NCBI RefSeq assembly: GCF_000196875.2
Contig: NC_014532.2
Coordinates: 2,294,001-2,358,000, forward strand
Length of the DNA stretch: 64,000 nucleotides
Direction of reading: 5' to 3'
DNA from: Halomonas elongata DSM 2581
GTDB lineage: Bacteria > Pseudomonadota > Gammaproteobacteria > Pseudomonadales > Halomonadaceae
The notes beneath the pieces were generated by a model. The model saw only the letters and a list, made by a program, of their open reading frames with translations, did no database searches and was not told the origin of the DNA. Positions 8,737-17,775 of the stretch are shown piece after piece. Numbering within the stretch: the stretch's first letter is position 1; each line of letters starts with the position of its first letter. The position numbers and the translations under genes were made by a program.

Positions 8737-9859
8737 TCACGGTATGCGACGCGCCTGCATGGGGGCCCTGGTCGGCTTGACGATCATGCTGGCACCTTGC
8801 GCATACGGCGATGAGTCGGCAACGGAAACACTGACCGTGCTCAGTTGGGGCGGTGCCTACGAGCGTGCCCAGCAGCGCGCCCTGTTCGCTCCCTTCACCG
8901 AGGCCACGGGCATTCCGGTGGAGGTTGAGCAGTACGACGGCGGTATCGCCGAACTCCGCCGGGCCGTGGCCAAAGGCGACATGACCTGGGACCTGATCGA
9001 CATGACCCGCAGCCAGGCCAAGGCCGCCTGTGCCGAAAATCTGCTCGAACCATTGGCCCCCGAATTGCTGGCCCCCGCACCGGATGGCACCCCGGCCGAA
9101 CGCGATTTCATCGATGGCGCCCTGAACCGCTGCTCCATCACCCACTCGGTCTTCGCCACCGTCATCGCCTATCGCCGCGATGCCTTCCCCGGTCGTCGCC
9201 CCACCTCGATCGCCGATCTCTTCGACCAGCAACGCTTCCCCGGCCCCCGTGCCCTGCAGCGCACACCCGCGGTCAACCTGGAGTGGGCGCTGCTTTCCTA
9301 CGGCGTTCCCAAGGAGGAAATCTATCGCTTGCTCAGTACCCGTCGCGGCCTATCGCTCGCCTTCGAGCGGATCGACAGCCTCGAGAATCTGCACTGGTGG
9401 GAAGCCGGCGATACCCCGGTACGGCTGCTCGCGGAGAACGAGGTGGTCATGGCCTCGGGCTACAACGGGCGTTTCTTCGACGCCATGATCAACCGCGACC
9501 TGCCCATCGAGATCCTCTGGGATGGCCAGGTCCAGGAGCACGAAACCTGGGCCGTGCCCCGCCATGCCGCCCATCCCGACATCGCCCGCGACTTCATCCG
9601 TTTCGCCACTTCCAGCGAACGCCAGGCCGCCCTGGCCCGGCTCATTCCCTACGGCCCCTCGCGCCGCTCGGCGACCCTGCAGGTCACGACCCATCCCGAC
9701 AGCGGCGTCGACATGCGCCTGCACATTCCCACCCACCCACTGAACACCGAACGCGCCATCACCAAGGATGACGACTGGTACGCCCGCAGCCATACCCGCA
9801 TCAACGACTACTTCCGGGATGCCCTGCTCGATGACCGCGAGGACAGCGGGGACCGGTAA
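8723..9859 (+). CDS. periplasmic extracellular solute-binding protein, PotD/polyamine type
   Basis: 378 residues starting at 8723, where GGGAGGA sits directly upstream. A signal peptide (about 1-33, ending near 'CAYGDES') precedes 'LTVLSWGGAYERAQQRALFAPF', the normal opening of the spermidine/putrescine-type (family 1) binding proteins, and 'TWDLIDMTRSQAKAAC'. No permease or ATPase gene is nearby. It overlaps the ClC gene by 14 bp instead, so it may serve a transporter encoded elsewhere or act with the channel. Substrate is not assigned. Confidence 0.85.
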   Translation: MARVDHGMRRACMGALVGLTIMLAPCAYGDESATETLTVLSWGGAYERAQQRALFAPFTEATGIPVEVEQYDGGIAELRRAVAKGDMTWDLIDMTRSQAKAACAENLLEPLAPELLAPAPDGTPAERDFIDGALNRCSITHSVFATVIAYRRDAFPGRRPTSIADLFDQQRFPGPRALQRTPAVNLEWALLSYGVPKEEIYRLLSTRRGLSLAFERIDSLENLHWWEAGDTPVRLLAENEVVMASGYNGRFFDAMINRDLPIEILWDGQVQEHETWAVPRHAAHPDIARDFIRFATSSERQAALARLIPYGPSRRSATLQVTTHPDSGVDMRLHIPTHPLNTERAITKDDDWYARSHTRINDYFRDALLDDREDSGDR

Positions 9860-9983
9860 CCGGTGCCTTCCCCACCTTCATACCATCGCCGCCTTACTCC
9901 TCTGCCGACAGGTACCTCGTCTTTGGATCGCTCTTTGTCGTCGTCCTCTCCTGGTGGCCCAAACCGGCCAAGCGACAGCCGCC

Positions 9984-10027
9984 TTGATCCCTCATTATCT
10001 CGATGATATTTTGAACCTGCATTTTAA
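9984..10027 (+). promoter_or_regulatory. candidate kduID promoter with KdgR-box-like site
   Basis: TTGATC (9984-9989), a 17-bp spacer and TATTTT (10007-10012) form a possible promoter. Overlapping the -10 is a KdgR-box-like sequence at 10008-10027 (core GAACCTGCATTTT, against the enterobacterial core GAAACATTGTTTC). The match is partial; position and context support it more than the sequence does. Confidence 0.4.
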
Positions 10028-10057
10028 TTTTATAGAACCACTGATCCTGGAGGCCGC

Positions 10058-10894
10058 ATGGAGATTCGTCAGGCGATCCACAGCGAACACGCCAAGACTC
10101 TCGACACCCAAGGACTTCGTGACCAGTTCCTGATCGAGGAGCTGTTCGTCGATAATCAGCTCAAGCTGGTACATAGCCACATTGACCGCATCATCATCGG
10201 AGGCGCCCAACCCGTAGAGGAACCCGTGACCGTCCCCGCGGCTCTGGGCAAGCAGACCGGGACAGACTTCTTCCTCGAACGCCGCGAACTCGGTACCATC
10301 AACATCGGCGGCCCGGGGAGCGTGGTCGTCGATGGCACTCGACATGACATCGATACCCACGAAGGCCTCTATATCGGCAAGGGCAGCCGTGACATTCAGT
10401 TCGAAAGCCAGAACCCCGATAAACCGGCCGCTTTCTACATGGCTTGCGCTCCTGCCCACCAGGCGCATCCAACCCGCAAAGTGACGCTGGAGGATGCATC
10501 CCCCCAGACCCTGGGGGACACGGCAAACAGCAACCGTCGCACCATCTACAAGTACCTGGTACCGGATGTTCTGCCGACATGCCAACTCCTGATGGGAATG
10601 ACACGACTCGAAGAAGGCAGCCTGTGGAACACCATGCCCTGCCATACCCATGAGCGACGCATGGAAGCCTACTTCTACTTTGATATGGCCGACGACAGCC
10701 TGGTCTTTCACATGATGGGAGAACCCCAGGAGACCCGGCATCTGGTGGTGCGCAACCGCCAGGCTGTCCTTTCTCCAAGCTGGTCGCTGCATTCCGGCGT
10801 GGGCACCGGCAGCTACACTTTCATCTGGGCCATGGTCGGCGAGAATCAGACGTTCCCCGATATGGATCATGTCGCGATGTCGGATCTGCGCTGA
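10058..10894 (+). CDS. kduI: 5-dehydro-4-deoxy-D-glucuronate isomerase
   Basis: 278 residues, the length of E. coli KduI. The enzyme (EC 5.3.1.17) converts 4-deoxy-L-threo-5-hexosulose uronate to 2,5-diketo-3-deoxygluconate in degradation of unsaturated uronides. The zinc ligands of the cupin fold are at the same numbers as in E. coli: H196, H198 and E203 in '[13 protein letters not shown]' and H245 in '[11 protein letters not shown]'. A CTGGAGG ribosome-binding site precedes the ATG. kduD follows after 18 bp, so the two form an operon, probably under KdgR. Confidence 0.96.
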   Translation: MEIRQAIHSEHAKTLDTQGLRDQFLIEELFVDNQLKLVHSHIDRIIIGGAQPVEEPVTVPAALGKQTGTDFFLERRELGTINIGGPGSVVVDGTRHDIDTHEGLYIGKGSRDIQFESQNPDKPAAFYMACAPAHQAHPTRKVTLEDASPQTLGDTANSNRRTIYKYLVPDVLPTCQLLMGMTRLEEGSLWNTMPCHTHERRMEAYFYFDMADDSLVFHMMGEPQETRHLVVRNRQAVLSPSWSLHSGVGTGSYTFIWAMVGENQTFPDMDHVAMSDLR

Positions 10895-10912
10895 GCCTAA
10901 GGAGGCCTATCC

Positions 10913-11671
10913 ATGAGTCAGCTTTTCGACCTGAGCGGCAAGACCGCTATCGTCACCGGATGCAATACCGGCCTGGGCCAGGGCATGGCGTTGGGCCTGG
11001 CAAGCGCGGGATGCAACATCGTGGCCGTGAACCGTCGCTCACCGGAAGAAACCCAGCGGCAAGTCGAAGCAATGGGGGGAGCGTTCTTGCCCGTGGAGGC
11101 CGACCTGGCCAGCACGACGCCGATCAACGATATCCTCGAACGGGCACAGGAACACTTCGGCGGTGCCGACATCCTGGTCAACAACGCCGGTATCATCCGA
11201 CGCTCGGATGCACTCGACTTCACGGAAAAGGACTGGGATGACGTCATGGACGTCAATCTCAAGAACCTGTTCTTCCTTTCCCAAGCCTTCGCTCGCGCCT
11301 GCATCGAAGGACAACGACGCGGCAAGATCATCAACATCGCCTCGATGCTGTCCTTTCAAGGCGGTATCAGGGTTCCTTCGTATACAGCTTCGAAAAGCGG
11401 TGTCCTGGGATTGACCAGGCTGATGGCAAACGAGTGGGCCTCACACGGCATCAATGCAAACGCCATCGCCCCCGGGTACATGGCAACCAACAACACGGAG
11501 GCACTGCGAAACGACCCCGAGCGCAGCCGCGAGATCCTGGGCCGAATACCCGCTGGACGCTGGGGGGAACCCGAGGATCTGGCCGGTGCGGCGGTATTCT
11601 TGGCCTCGGAGGCCTCGAACTATGTTCATGGCCATACGCTGGCGGTAGATGGAGGATGGCTGGCCAGGTAG
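10913..11671 (+). CDS. kduD: 2-dehydro-3-deoxy-D-gluconate 5-dehydrogenase
   Basis: 252 residues of the short-chain dehydrogenase family. The NAD(P) loop is 'TGCNTGLGQGMA' (15-26), NNAG is at 90-93, and the catalytic triad is S144, Y157 and K161 ('YTASKSG'). KduD (EC 1.1.1.127) reduces 2,5-diketo-3-deoxygluconate to 2-keto-3-deoxygluconate, the step after KduI. A TAAGGAGG-like ribosome-binding site lies in the 18-bp gap after kduI. The downstream enzymes KdgK and Eda/KdgA are not in this window. Confidence 0.95.
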   Translation: MSQLFDLSGKTAIVTGCNTGLGQGMALGLASAGCNIVAVNRRSPEETQRQVEAMGGAFLPVEADLASTTPINDILERAQEHFGGADILVNNAGIIRRSDALDFTEKDWDDVMDVNLKNLFFLSQAFARACIEGQRRGKIINIASMLSFQGGIRVPSYTASKSGVLGLTRLMANEWASHGINANAIAPGYMATNNTEALRNDPERSREILGRIPAGRWGEPEDLAGAAVFLASEASNYVHGHTLAVDGGWLAR

Positions 11672-11741
11672 GGCCTGCACAAGAAAGGCCGGGCACAGCA
11701 GATCGGCTGTGTCCGGCGGAACTCATGACGGCAATCTGTCA

Positions 11742-12551
11742 TCAACCTGTTTGGGAATGGGCCTCGAAGGAATACTCGTGGAACCCTTGACCTGCAGAAA
11801 TACGCCTCCCGGCCTCATGCAACAAGCGTACATATTCGGCTCGTTTCTTTGCGTCATAGCGCACCACGGGGAATGACAAGCTCAAGGCCGCCACGGCGTG
11901 ACCGAAGCGATCAAAGACCGGAACCGATAGGCAACGAACGCCAAGCTCGGCTTCTTCCCGATCTTCTGCAACACCTTCTTTCCGGATCTCTGGCAACTCA
12001 CCCATGACTGCCTCTACGCTGGTCAAGGTGTGTTCGGTATGGGATACGAAATCCACGGATTCCAGAACCTCCCTTGCCCGCTCCTGATCCATCCACGCTA
12101 GAAGAACCTTCCCCATTGCAGTGGAATACACCGGGTTGCGACGCCCGATACGTGACTGCATGCAAAGGTTGTACTGGGAACTGTACTTGTGGATGTACAT
12201 GATCTGCCTTGGATCATCATCCAGAACCCCCAAGTGAATTGCCTCGTGGGTCTGCTCGGAAAGCTTGCGCATTTCCACATCGGCCAGGCGCGTCAAGTCG
12301 ACATGCTGCAGTGCCGAAGAGCCCAGCTCGAAAAGCTTCAGGGTCAGGGCATATTTCTCCGACTCTTCCTCCTGACTGACATAACCCAGCTCCTTCATCG
12401 TCTGCAGGAAGCGATAGGCGGTGCTCTTCGATGTAACAGCACGCTGGGAAAGCTCGGACAACCCGATCTCCCTTTGCTCGGCCAGCCCCTCGAGAATCCC
12501 GAACACCTTCATGACGGCGGCTACGTTATCGGGTTTTTGCGACGTGGCCAT
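11742..12551 (-). CDS. kdgR: IclR-family regulator of uronate catabolism, KdgR-like
   Basis: 269 residues from the ATG at 12549-12551; the open frame extends further upstream but lacks family similarity there. The winged helix ('LSELSQRAVTSKSTAYRFLQTMKELGYV') and the C-terminal effector domain ('SRIGRRNPVYSTAMGKVLLAW', 'GVRCLSVPVFDRFG') agree closely with what I recall of E. coli KdgR over the whole length. KdgR represses kdu, kdg and porin genes and is released by 2-keto-3-deoxygluconate. It lies convergent to kduID and divergent from the kdgM porin, whose promoter carries two KdgR-box-like sites. Confidence 0.92.
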   Translation of the reverse strand: MATSQKPDNVAAVMKVFGILEGLAEQREIGLSELSQRAVTSKSTAYRFLQTMKELGYVSQEEESEKYALTLKLFELGSSALQHVDLTRLADVEMRKLSEQTHEAIHLGVLDDDPRQIMYIHKYSSQYNLCMQSRIGRRNPVYSTAMGKVLLAWMDQERAREVLESVDFVSHTEHTLTSVEAVMGELPEIRKEGVAEDREEAELGVRCLSVPVFDRFGHAVAALSLSFPVVRYDAKKRAEYVRLLHEAGRRISAGQGFHEYSFEAHSQTG

Positions 12552-12649
12552 AGCCCCACACCTCGTTTCATAAAAATTGGAATCATGGTCTGAATTTAAC
12601 GCAAAACGTCTTCTGCCGCCACCGGTCTCCTCGCATCGCCCTGCCCCAT

Positions 12650-12717
12650 AGGACATTTGGCATCGACCAAAGTATAAAAGAAACGCCATTTCATTTTTAT
12701 AGGAACATTGTTACTTT
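12650..12717 (+). promoter_or_regulatory. candidate kdgM promoter with two KdgR-box-like operators
   Basis: AGGACA (12650-12655), 17 bp and TATAAA (12673-12678) form a promoter candidate. Two sequences resembling the KdgR box (palindromic core GAAAC-N3-GTTTC) follow: core GAAACGCCATTTC at 12680-12692, flanked by CATT on the right, and core GGAACATTGTTAC at 12702-12714, which keeps the central ACATTGTT of the consensus. Both sit where bound repressor would block transcription. Confidence 0.55.
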
Positions 12718-12836
12718 TTTAGTGGCCCAAGGGATTAAAACGTGAAAAGCCTTCTTTTCCCACCACGCTGGACCGGTAAGAACAAACCCTTTTGGCCTGA
12801 TCATGACAATTCACAAAAACCAACAATGGAGCTGAC

Positions 12837-13577
12837 ATGCGAGCCACACACCAGTCGAGATGGTTCATCGGTACCGCCACAGCCTGCATGACGATGTTTC
12901 TGGCAGGACCTTCTCTCGCTGCCGAAGACATCCTGACAATGAAGCTGGAACACACTACCAATAGCCATGCCCTGACCTTGCCCAAGGTGGCTATCACTCG
13001 AGTCTTTGATGACACTTCATCCCTGACCCTTGAAAAATCCTGGTACTGGCAGGAAGGCGTCCATGAGAATGGTTGGCCAAAACACGATGAGGGATTTGTC
13101 AACTACTCCTTTCCTTCCCAGGGTCTGGGCGAAGATAACAGGTGGTCCTTGACACCGCAGCTAGGTGCAAAATTTCGCCCGAATGTGACTCGTGCCTTGG
13201 CTGCTATAAAGCTAGGTTATCAAGGCAATGGTTGGAATCTTTCCGGGCGCTATCGTTACGAACAAGAAACGACTCATAAAACAGCAAAAGAAGGTACGGC
13301 AGGAAGGATAGATCTATATGCCAGTTATGACATCAACGATGAATGGATGCTCCTATATAACCCTCATTACCATTTCAAGCATGAAGACGATTCACCTGAT
13401 TTCGGCACCGGAGATCGTGACTATCTCGAGCAGGAGCTACTAATCTTTCATAAGCTCGATGCCAAAAACACGCTCTTCGGCGGTTATATTCAACGGGACA
13501 AGAATAGCGACCAGGCATCAATGGATCCCGGTCAGCGAAACAGTTCCTGGCTGATTGGCTATCAACACAGGTTCTAA
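12837..13577 (+). CDS. KdgM-family oligogalacturonate-type outer-membrane porin
   Basis: 246 residues. A signal peptide (about 1-28, ending 'GPSLA') precedes a small beta-barrel: alternating strands rich in aromatic residues, many short turns and a terminal phenylalanine ('WLIGYQHRF') as recognised by the Bam complex. Length, 'NGWNLSGRYRYE' and 'LYNPHYHFKHED' fit the KdgM family of monomeric 12-stranded porins that admit acidic oligogalacturonates. The gene is preceded by KdgR-box-like sites and followed by a hairpin and the TRAP transporter genes. The actual oligouronide admitted is not known. Confidence 0.85.
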   Translation: MRATHQSRWFIGTATACMTMFLAGPSLAAEDILTMKLEHTTNSHALTLPKVAITRVFDDTSSLTLEKSWYWQEGVHENGWPKHDEGFVNYSFPSQGLGEDNRWSLTPQLGAKFRPNVTRALAAIKLGYQGNGWNLSGRYRYEQETTHKTAKEGTAGRIDLYASYDINDEWMLLYNPHYHFKHEDDSPDFGTGDRDYLEQELLIFHKLDAKNTLFGGYIQRDKNSDQASMDPGQRNSSWLIGYQHRF

Positions 13578-13585
13578 TCATTTCA

Positions 13586-13610
13586 GGCATGGGAAAATAT
13601 TTCCCATGCC
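13586..13610 (+). terminator. stem-loop after the porin gene
   Basis: GGCATGGGAAA-ATA-TTTCCCATGCC is a perfect 11-bp stem with a 3-base loop, 9 bp after the porin stop codon. No run of T follows, so it is either a weak terminator or a 3'-protecting hairpin that raises porin mRNA above that of the TRAP genes. Confidence 0.6.
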
Positions 13611-13690
13611 ATAATCGATCGAATTTTGAGAGCAAGATGATCCATCAAACCTGACAGATCGGCACAACATCATGACCCAGGAGAGAAAGC

Positions 13691-14176
13691 ATGCAAAAAG
13701 TACGCACAGTAATTGATCGAAGCATACAGCTCGTTTGTTGCTTTCTATTCATGGTGATGGTGGTAACAGCCAGCTGGCAGGTGATCAGCCGTTATATTCT
13801 CAACAGCCCCAGCACAACATCAGAAGCTTTTCTTCGCTGTTCCTTGATATGGCTTTCCATGCTCGCCATCGCTTATGTTGCGGGCCGGCGAGAGCATGTC
13901 AGCTTGACACTATTCACTGATAAGCTGACCGGATCCTGGAAAATGGCTTCCGACCTTTTAACCGAACTACTTTTCATTGTTTTTTCCATCTTTATCATGA
14001 TACATGGCGGTTTTCATGCCGCATCCAACACGATGTCACAACTATACCCCATGTTGAACATCCCGAAAGGGTTGATTTATCTATCTCTGCCTGTGTCCGG
14101 CTGCATCATCGTTGCATATAGCATTATCAACTGCTTGAAAATAATCCAAAACTCACAGACGATCAGGAGTCAGTGA
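13691..14176 (+). CDS. TRAP transporter small permease (DctQ type)
   Basis: 161 residues with four hydrophobic spans (about 12-34, 50-70, 90-112, 128-150), the standard DctQ topology. The 'TASWQVISRYILNSPSTTSEAFLRCSLIWL' segment is the conserved N-terminal DctQ block. It works with the large permease encoded immediately downstream (stop codon overlaps a possible GTG start) and with the binding protein at 16703. An AGGAGAG ribosome-binding site precedes the ATG. Confidence 0.92.
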   Translation: MQKVRTVIDRSIQLVCCFLFMVMVVTASWQVISRYILNSPSTTSEAFLRCSLIWLSMLAIAYVAGRREHVSLTLFTDKLTGSWKMASDLLTELLFIVFSIFIMIHGGFHAASNTMSQLYPMLNIPKGLIYLSLPVSGCIIVAYSIINCLKIIQNSQTIRSQ

Positions 14177-14178
14177 TC

Positions 14179-15477
14179 ATGATACTGGACGCAGGCCTTG
14201 TTCTCGTCTTGTCTTTCCTTGGACTTCTTGTCATTGGAGCGCCAATTGGAATCTGTATCGCGGCCTCTTCGGCGATAACGATACTTCTGGAGCTTCCAGC
14301 AGATATTGCCATTTTCACAACGGCTCAAAAAATGGCATCAAGCCTGGATAGCTTCACACTGCTGGCCGTGCCTTTCTTTATATTTTCCGGAGTTCTCATG
14401 AACAACGGAGGAATTGCCCTTCGCCTGGTCAATTTCGCCAAACTATTCAGTGCCAGGATTCCTGGATCGTTGGCACACACGAATATTGTCGGCAACATGA
14501 TGTTTGGAGCGATCTCAGGATCCGCGATTGCCGCCTCGACCTCCATCGGGGGAGTCATGGTTCCCATGAGCGAGAAGGAAGGTTATAGCCGACCATTCTC
14601 TGCATCTGCAAATATCGCCTCTGCCCCTACGGGAATGCTGATCCCTCCGACAACCTCTTTTATTCTCTATGCATTGGCCAGTGGCGGAACCTCAATATCT
14701 GCTCTGTTTGCCGGAGGGCTCGTAGCCGGCAGCCTATGGGGTGCAGGATGTATCCTGGTCGCTCTGATCATTGCCAAGTACCGGAACTACACAGTCAAGC
14801 TGGACTTGCGCGATAACTCCATCAAGACCGTCATCTTTCAGGCACTTCCCAGCCTTCTTCTGATTGCCATCATCGTCGGTGGCATCGTATTTGGCATCTT
14901 TACGGCTGTCGAAGCATCTGCCATTGCTGTTATCTACACAATATTCTTGACCGTCATCGTCTATCGAACCATTAATCTAAGTTCCTTCATCGATTCATTG
15001 ATCAAAGCAACCGAGACGACTGGCGTGATCATGTTTCTTCTCGCGGCCTCTTCGGCCATGTCGTTCGCCATGTCCATCACAGGATTGCCTACAGCAATCA
15101 GCTCCGCCATTTTAGGGTTTTCCGATAATCCAGCTACCGTATTGTTAATCATCACGGCCTTGCTCCTTATCATCGGATGCTTCATGGACATTGGCCCTGC
15201 CATCTTGATCTTTACGCCGATTCTCCTTCCCATTACATCAGCAATTGATATCGATCCAATACATTTCGGCATTATCATGGTATTCAACTTGTGCATCGGA
15301 ACCATCACTCCTCCTGTGGGAACCGGGCTTTTCATTGGTGCCGGCATCGCCAAGGAAAAGGTCGAAAATTTGCTTATCCCTCTTTTACCTTTCTACTTTG
15401 TCATCCTTTCAGTCCTGCTACTAATCACTTTCATCCCGGAAATTACATTATTCCTTCCCGTCATGATGGGACTCTAG
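14179..15477 (+). CDS. TRAP transporter large permease (DctM type)
   Basis: About 432 residues and 11-12 hydrophobic helices. DctM hallmarks are visible ('VPFFIFSGVLMNNGGIALRLV', 'SGSAIAASTSIGGVMVPMSEKEGY', 'GTITPPVGTGLFIGAGIAK'). An in-frame GTG at 14173 overlaps the dctQ stop, but AGGAG at 14165-14169 is better spaced for the ATG at 14179. DctM catalyses Na+-coupled uptake, here of an unsaturated uronide by context. GH105 is encoded 28 bp downstream. Confidence 0.92.
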   Translation: MILDAGLVLVLSFLGLLVIGAPIGICIAASSAITILLELPADIAIFTTAQKMASSLDSFTLLAVPFFIFSGVLMNNGGIALRLVNFAKLFSARIPGSLAHTNIVGNMMFGAISGSAIAASTSIGGVMVPMSEKEGYSRPFSASANIASAPTGMLIPPTTSFILYALASGGTSISALFAGGLVAGSLWGAGCILVALIIAKYRNYTVKLDLRDNSIKTVIFQALPSLLLIAIIVGGIVFGIFTAVEASAIAVIYTIFLTVIVYRTINLSSFIDSLIKATETTGVIMFLLAASSAMSFAMSITGLPTAISSAILGFSDNPATVLLIITALLLIIGCFMDIGPAILIFTPILLPITSAIDIDPIHFGIIMVFNLCIGTITPPVGTGLFIGAGIAKEKVENLLIPLLPFYFVILSVLLLITFIPEITLFLPVMMGL

Positions 15478-15505
15478 CTTTAAAACCCGAAAAGGTGAGA
15501 ATCAC

Positions 15506-16645
15506 ATGAAGACATTCAGCGTCAAGCACAGCCCGCTTTTGAGGCAGGAAGAGCGTTTCATCTCCAAGAATGAAGTCACTGAATTGATCAGAAAGACTAT
15601 CGACAACCTGATCAATATACAGGATGAAACTGGTGAATTTCTGCTTCATCTGGATGATGGTCGAACCATAGACACAAAAGGATGGGCTGGCTGGGAATGG
15701 ACCCACGGCATCGGTCTTTATGGTATCTACAAGTATTACGAACAAACCGATGACAACGAGGCATTGGCCATCATCGACTCCTGGTTCCATGACCGCTTTA
15801 CCGAGCGACTGGCAACCAAGAACGTCAACACGGTATGCCCCTTTCTCACACTCGCCTACCGCTACGAGGAGACAGGTCGCAAGGAGTGGTTACCGTATCT
15901 GCAGGCCTGGGCAGATTGGGTCATGCACGATATGCCCCGTACCGACAAGGGCGGACTACAGCATGTCGTTTACAACAGCGAGAATCATCAACAACTCTGG
16001 GACGACACACTGATGATGAGCGTGCTGCCGTTGGCCAAGATCGGGCAGCTCCTCAACAGGCCAGATTATGTGGAAGAAGCGAAATACCAGTTCCTGGTAC
16101 ACGTCCAGTATCTCATGGACAGGGAAACAGGCGCCTGGTTTCATGGCTGGACGTTCGAAGGCAACCATAATTTCGCCAGGGCACGCTGGGCGCGTGGCAA
16201 TAGCTGGTTGACAATCGTCATTCCCGAATTTATCGAGCTTCTCGATCTTCCTCCCCACGATCCTATTCGACGTTTTCTCATCCAGGTTCTGGAATCCCAG
16301 GTAGAGGCACTGGCCAAGTGGCAATCGGAATCAGGGTTGTGGCATACGCTACTTGATGACCCATCCTCTTACCTGGAGGCATCAGCAACAGCCGGCTTCG
16401 CCTATGGCATTCTCAAAGCCGTCAGAATGCGCTATCTCGACGCTTCCTATTACGACATCGCCGAGAAGGCCATCAAAAGTATCATTCACCACATCACCCC
16501 TGATGGAGAGTTAGAGCAAGTCTCTTTCGGAACCGCTATGGGAGATGATCTTGACTATTACCGAACGATTCCCTTGACATCCATGCCCTATGGCCAGGCC
16601 ATGGCAATCCTGTGCCTATCAGAATACTTGAGGACATATTTATAA
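15506..16645 (+). CDS. GH105 unsaturated uronyl (rhamnogalacturonyl/galacturonyl) hydrolase
   Basis: 379 residues forming an (alpha/alpha)6 barrel without a signal peptide, hence cytoplasmic. GH105 enzymes of the YteR/YesR type hydrate the 4,5-double bond of a terminal unsaturated uronic acid, releasing 5-keto-4-deoxyuronate for KduI. Family blocks include 'NVNTVCPFLTLAYRYEETG' and 'QLWDDTLMMSVLPLAK' (candidate catalytic acid D166 or D167) and 'RWARGNSWL'. The position that I take to match D88 of YteR appears to be asparagine (N108). The gene lies inside the TRAP operon, between the membrane subunits and the binding protein, tying its substrate to the imported solute. Confidence 0.88.
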   Translation: MKTFSVKHSPLLRQEERFISKNEVTELIRKTIDNLINIQDETGEFLLHLDDGRTIDTKGWAGWEWTHGIGLYGIYKYYEQTDDNEALAIIDSWFHDRFTERLATKNVNTVCPFLTLAYRYEETGRKEWLPYLQAWADWVMHDMPRTDKGGLQHVVYNSENHQQLWDDTLMMSVLPLAKIGQLLNRPDYVEEAKYQFLVHVQYLMDRETGAWFHGWTFEGNHNFARARWARGNSWLTIVIPEFIELLDLPPHDPIRRFLIQVLESQVEALAKWQSESGLWHTLLDDPSSYLEASATAGFAYGILKAVRMRYLDASYYDIAEKAIKSIIHHITPDGELEQVSFGTAMGDDLDYYRTIPLTSMPYGQAMAILCLSEYLRTYL

Positions 16646-16702
16646 CGTTCACCTGGCCCGCTGGGCCTCGAACTCACCAACAAGTTCAAGAAAGGAGCCG
16701 TC

Positions 16703-17707
16703 ATGACTAAACCAGCTCATACAAAGGCGTTTTTGGCTGCCACGCTTACCGCCCTCTCTCTTGGAGCATCAGCGGTTCATGCCGAAAACAAAGTTAATAT
16801 CAAACTAGCATATGCCCAAAACTCCCAACCTGTAAAAGATGCGCTAGCCAAGTTCGGCTCACTCGTCGAGGAGAAGTCAGGAGGCTCAATAAGCGTCACC
16901 TACTTCCCCGATAGCCAACTAGGTGGAGAAAGCGAACTCGTCGAGCTCCTGCAGACCGGCGCAATCGATATGACCAAGGTCTCCGGCGGGCTCATGGGAA
17001 GCTTTTCACCACTTTACAGCGTCTTCTCCATGCCTTATTTATTCGATGGAGAGAAGCACTTTCATGATGTAATGAGCAATCCTGACATCATGAATGACGT
17101 ATATCAGTCGACAAAGGACCAAGGATTCGTGGGTGTTGGCTGGTACGACTCTGGACAACGAAATTTTTACACAACAGATGAGCCAATCCACGAAGTCTCT
17201 GATCTGGAAGGTAAAAAAATTCGGGTCATGCAGAGCGAAAAGGCCATCAACACCATGAAGCTGCTTGGAGCTTCGCCCGTTGTGATGTCCCAGGAGGAGG
17301 TATACACCGCACTACAACAGGGTATTCTTGATGGCGCGGAAAACAATGAATTCGCATTGACTGCGGCACGCCATGGAGAGGTGGTCAACTACTACACCCT
17401 CGATGGTCACACTAGAATCCCCGACATCATTCTTTTCAACAGTAACACGCTTTCCAGCTTGACGGATCCACAGCGTGAAGCCGTCATGTCGGCTATCGAT
17501 GAGTCGATTCAATTTCAGCTTGAACAGTGGTCTCAATCCGTCGAGGAAGCGAGAAAAAGTATCAAGGATGACTTTAACGTTGAGATCAATGAAGTGGATA
17601 TTTCACCTTTCCAGGATGCCGTACAACCGATGTATGACAACCTAAAAAGCCATCCAGAACAATATTCACTTTACCAAAAGATAAAAAACACCAGCAGCAA
17701 CCAGTAA
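16703..17707 (+). CDS. TRAP transporter substrate-binding protein (DctP type)
   Basis: 334 residues. A signal peptide (about 1-27, ending 'SAVHA') is followed by the mature DctP fold. The family blocks 'FPDSQLGGESELVELLQTGAIDMTKVSGG', 'DLEGKKIRVMQSEKAI' (with the conserved ligand-binding arginine R175 region) and 'EEVYTALQQGILDGAEN' are all present. It is placed after the GH105 gene rather than next to dctQM. A GAAAGGAG ribosome-binding site precedes the ATG. A strong hairpin follows the stop codon. Confidence 0.93.
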   Translation: MTKPAHTKAFLAATLTALSLGASAVHAENKVNIKLAYAQNSQPVKDALAKFGSLVEEKSGGSISVTYFPDSQLGGESELVELLQTGAIDMTKVSGGLMGSFSPLYSVFSMPYLFDGEKHFHDVMSNPDIMNDVYQSTKDQGFVGVGWYDSGQRNFYTTDEPIHEVSDLEGKKIRVMQSEKAINTMKLLGASPVVMSQEEVYTALQQGILDGAENNEFALTAARHGEVVNYYTLDGHTRIPDIILFNSNTLSSLTDPQREAVMSAIDESIQFQLEQWSQSVEEARKSIKDDFNVEINEVDISPFQDAVQPMYDNLKSHPEQYSLYQKIKNTSSNQ

Positions 17708-17716
17708 CCTTCCCCT

Positions 17717-17749
17717 AGAGATATTGCCGAAACGCTTGGCAATATCTCT
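17717..17749 (+). terminator. stem-loop between dctP and the isomerase gene
   Basis: AGAGATATTGCC, a 9-base loop and GGCAATATCTCT make a perfect 12-bp stem starting 10 bases after the dctP stop. Only TT follows the stem, so it is a poor intrinsic terminator and may instead protect the binding-protein mRNA, as excess binding protein is needed over permease. Confidence 0.65.
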
Positions 17750-17775
17750 TCATCAACACACAAAACACCGAAGTA

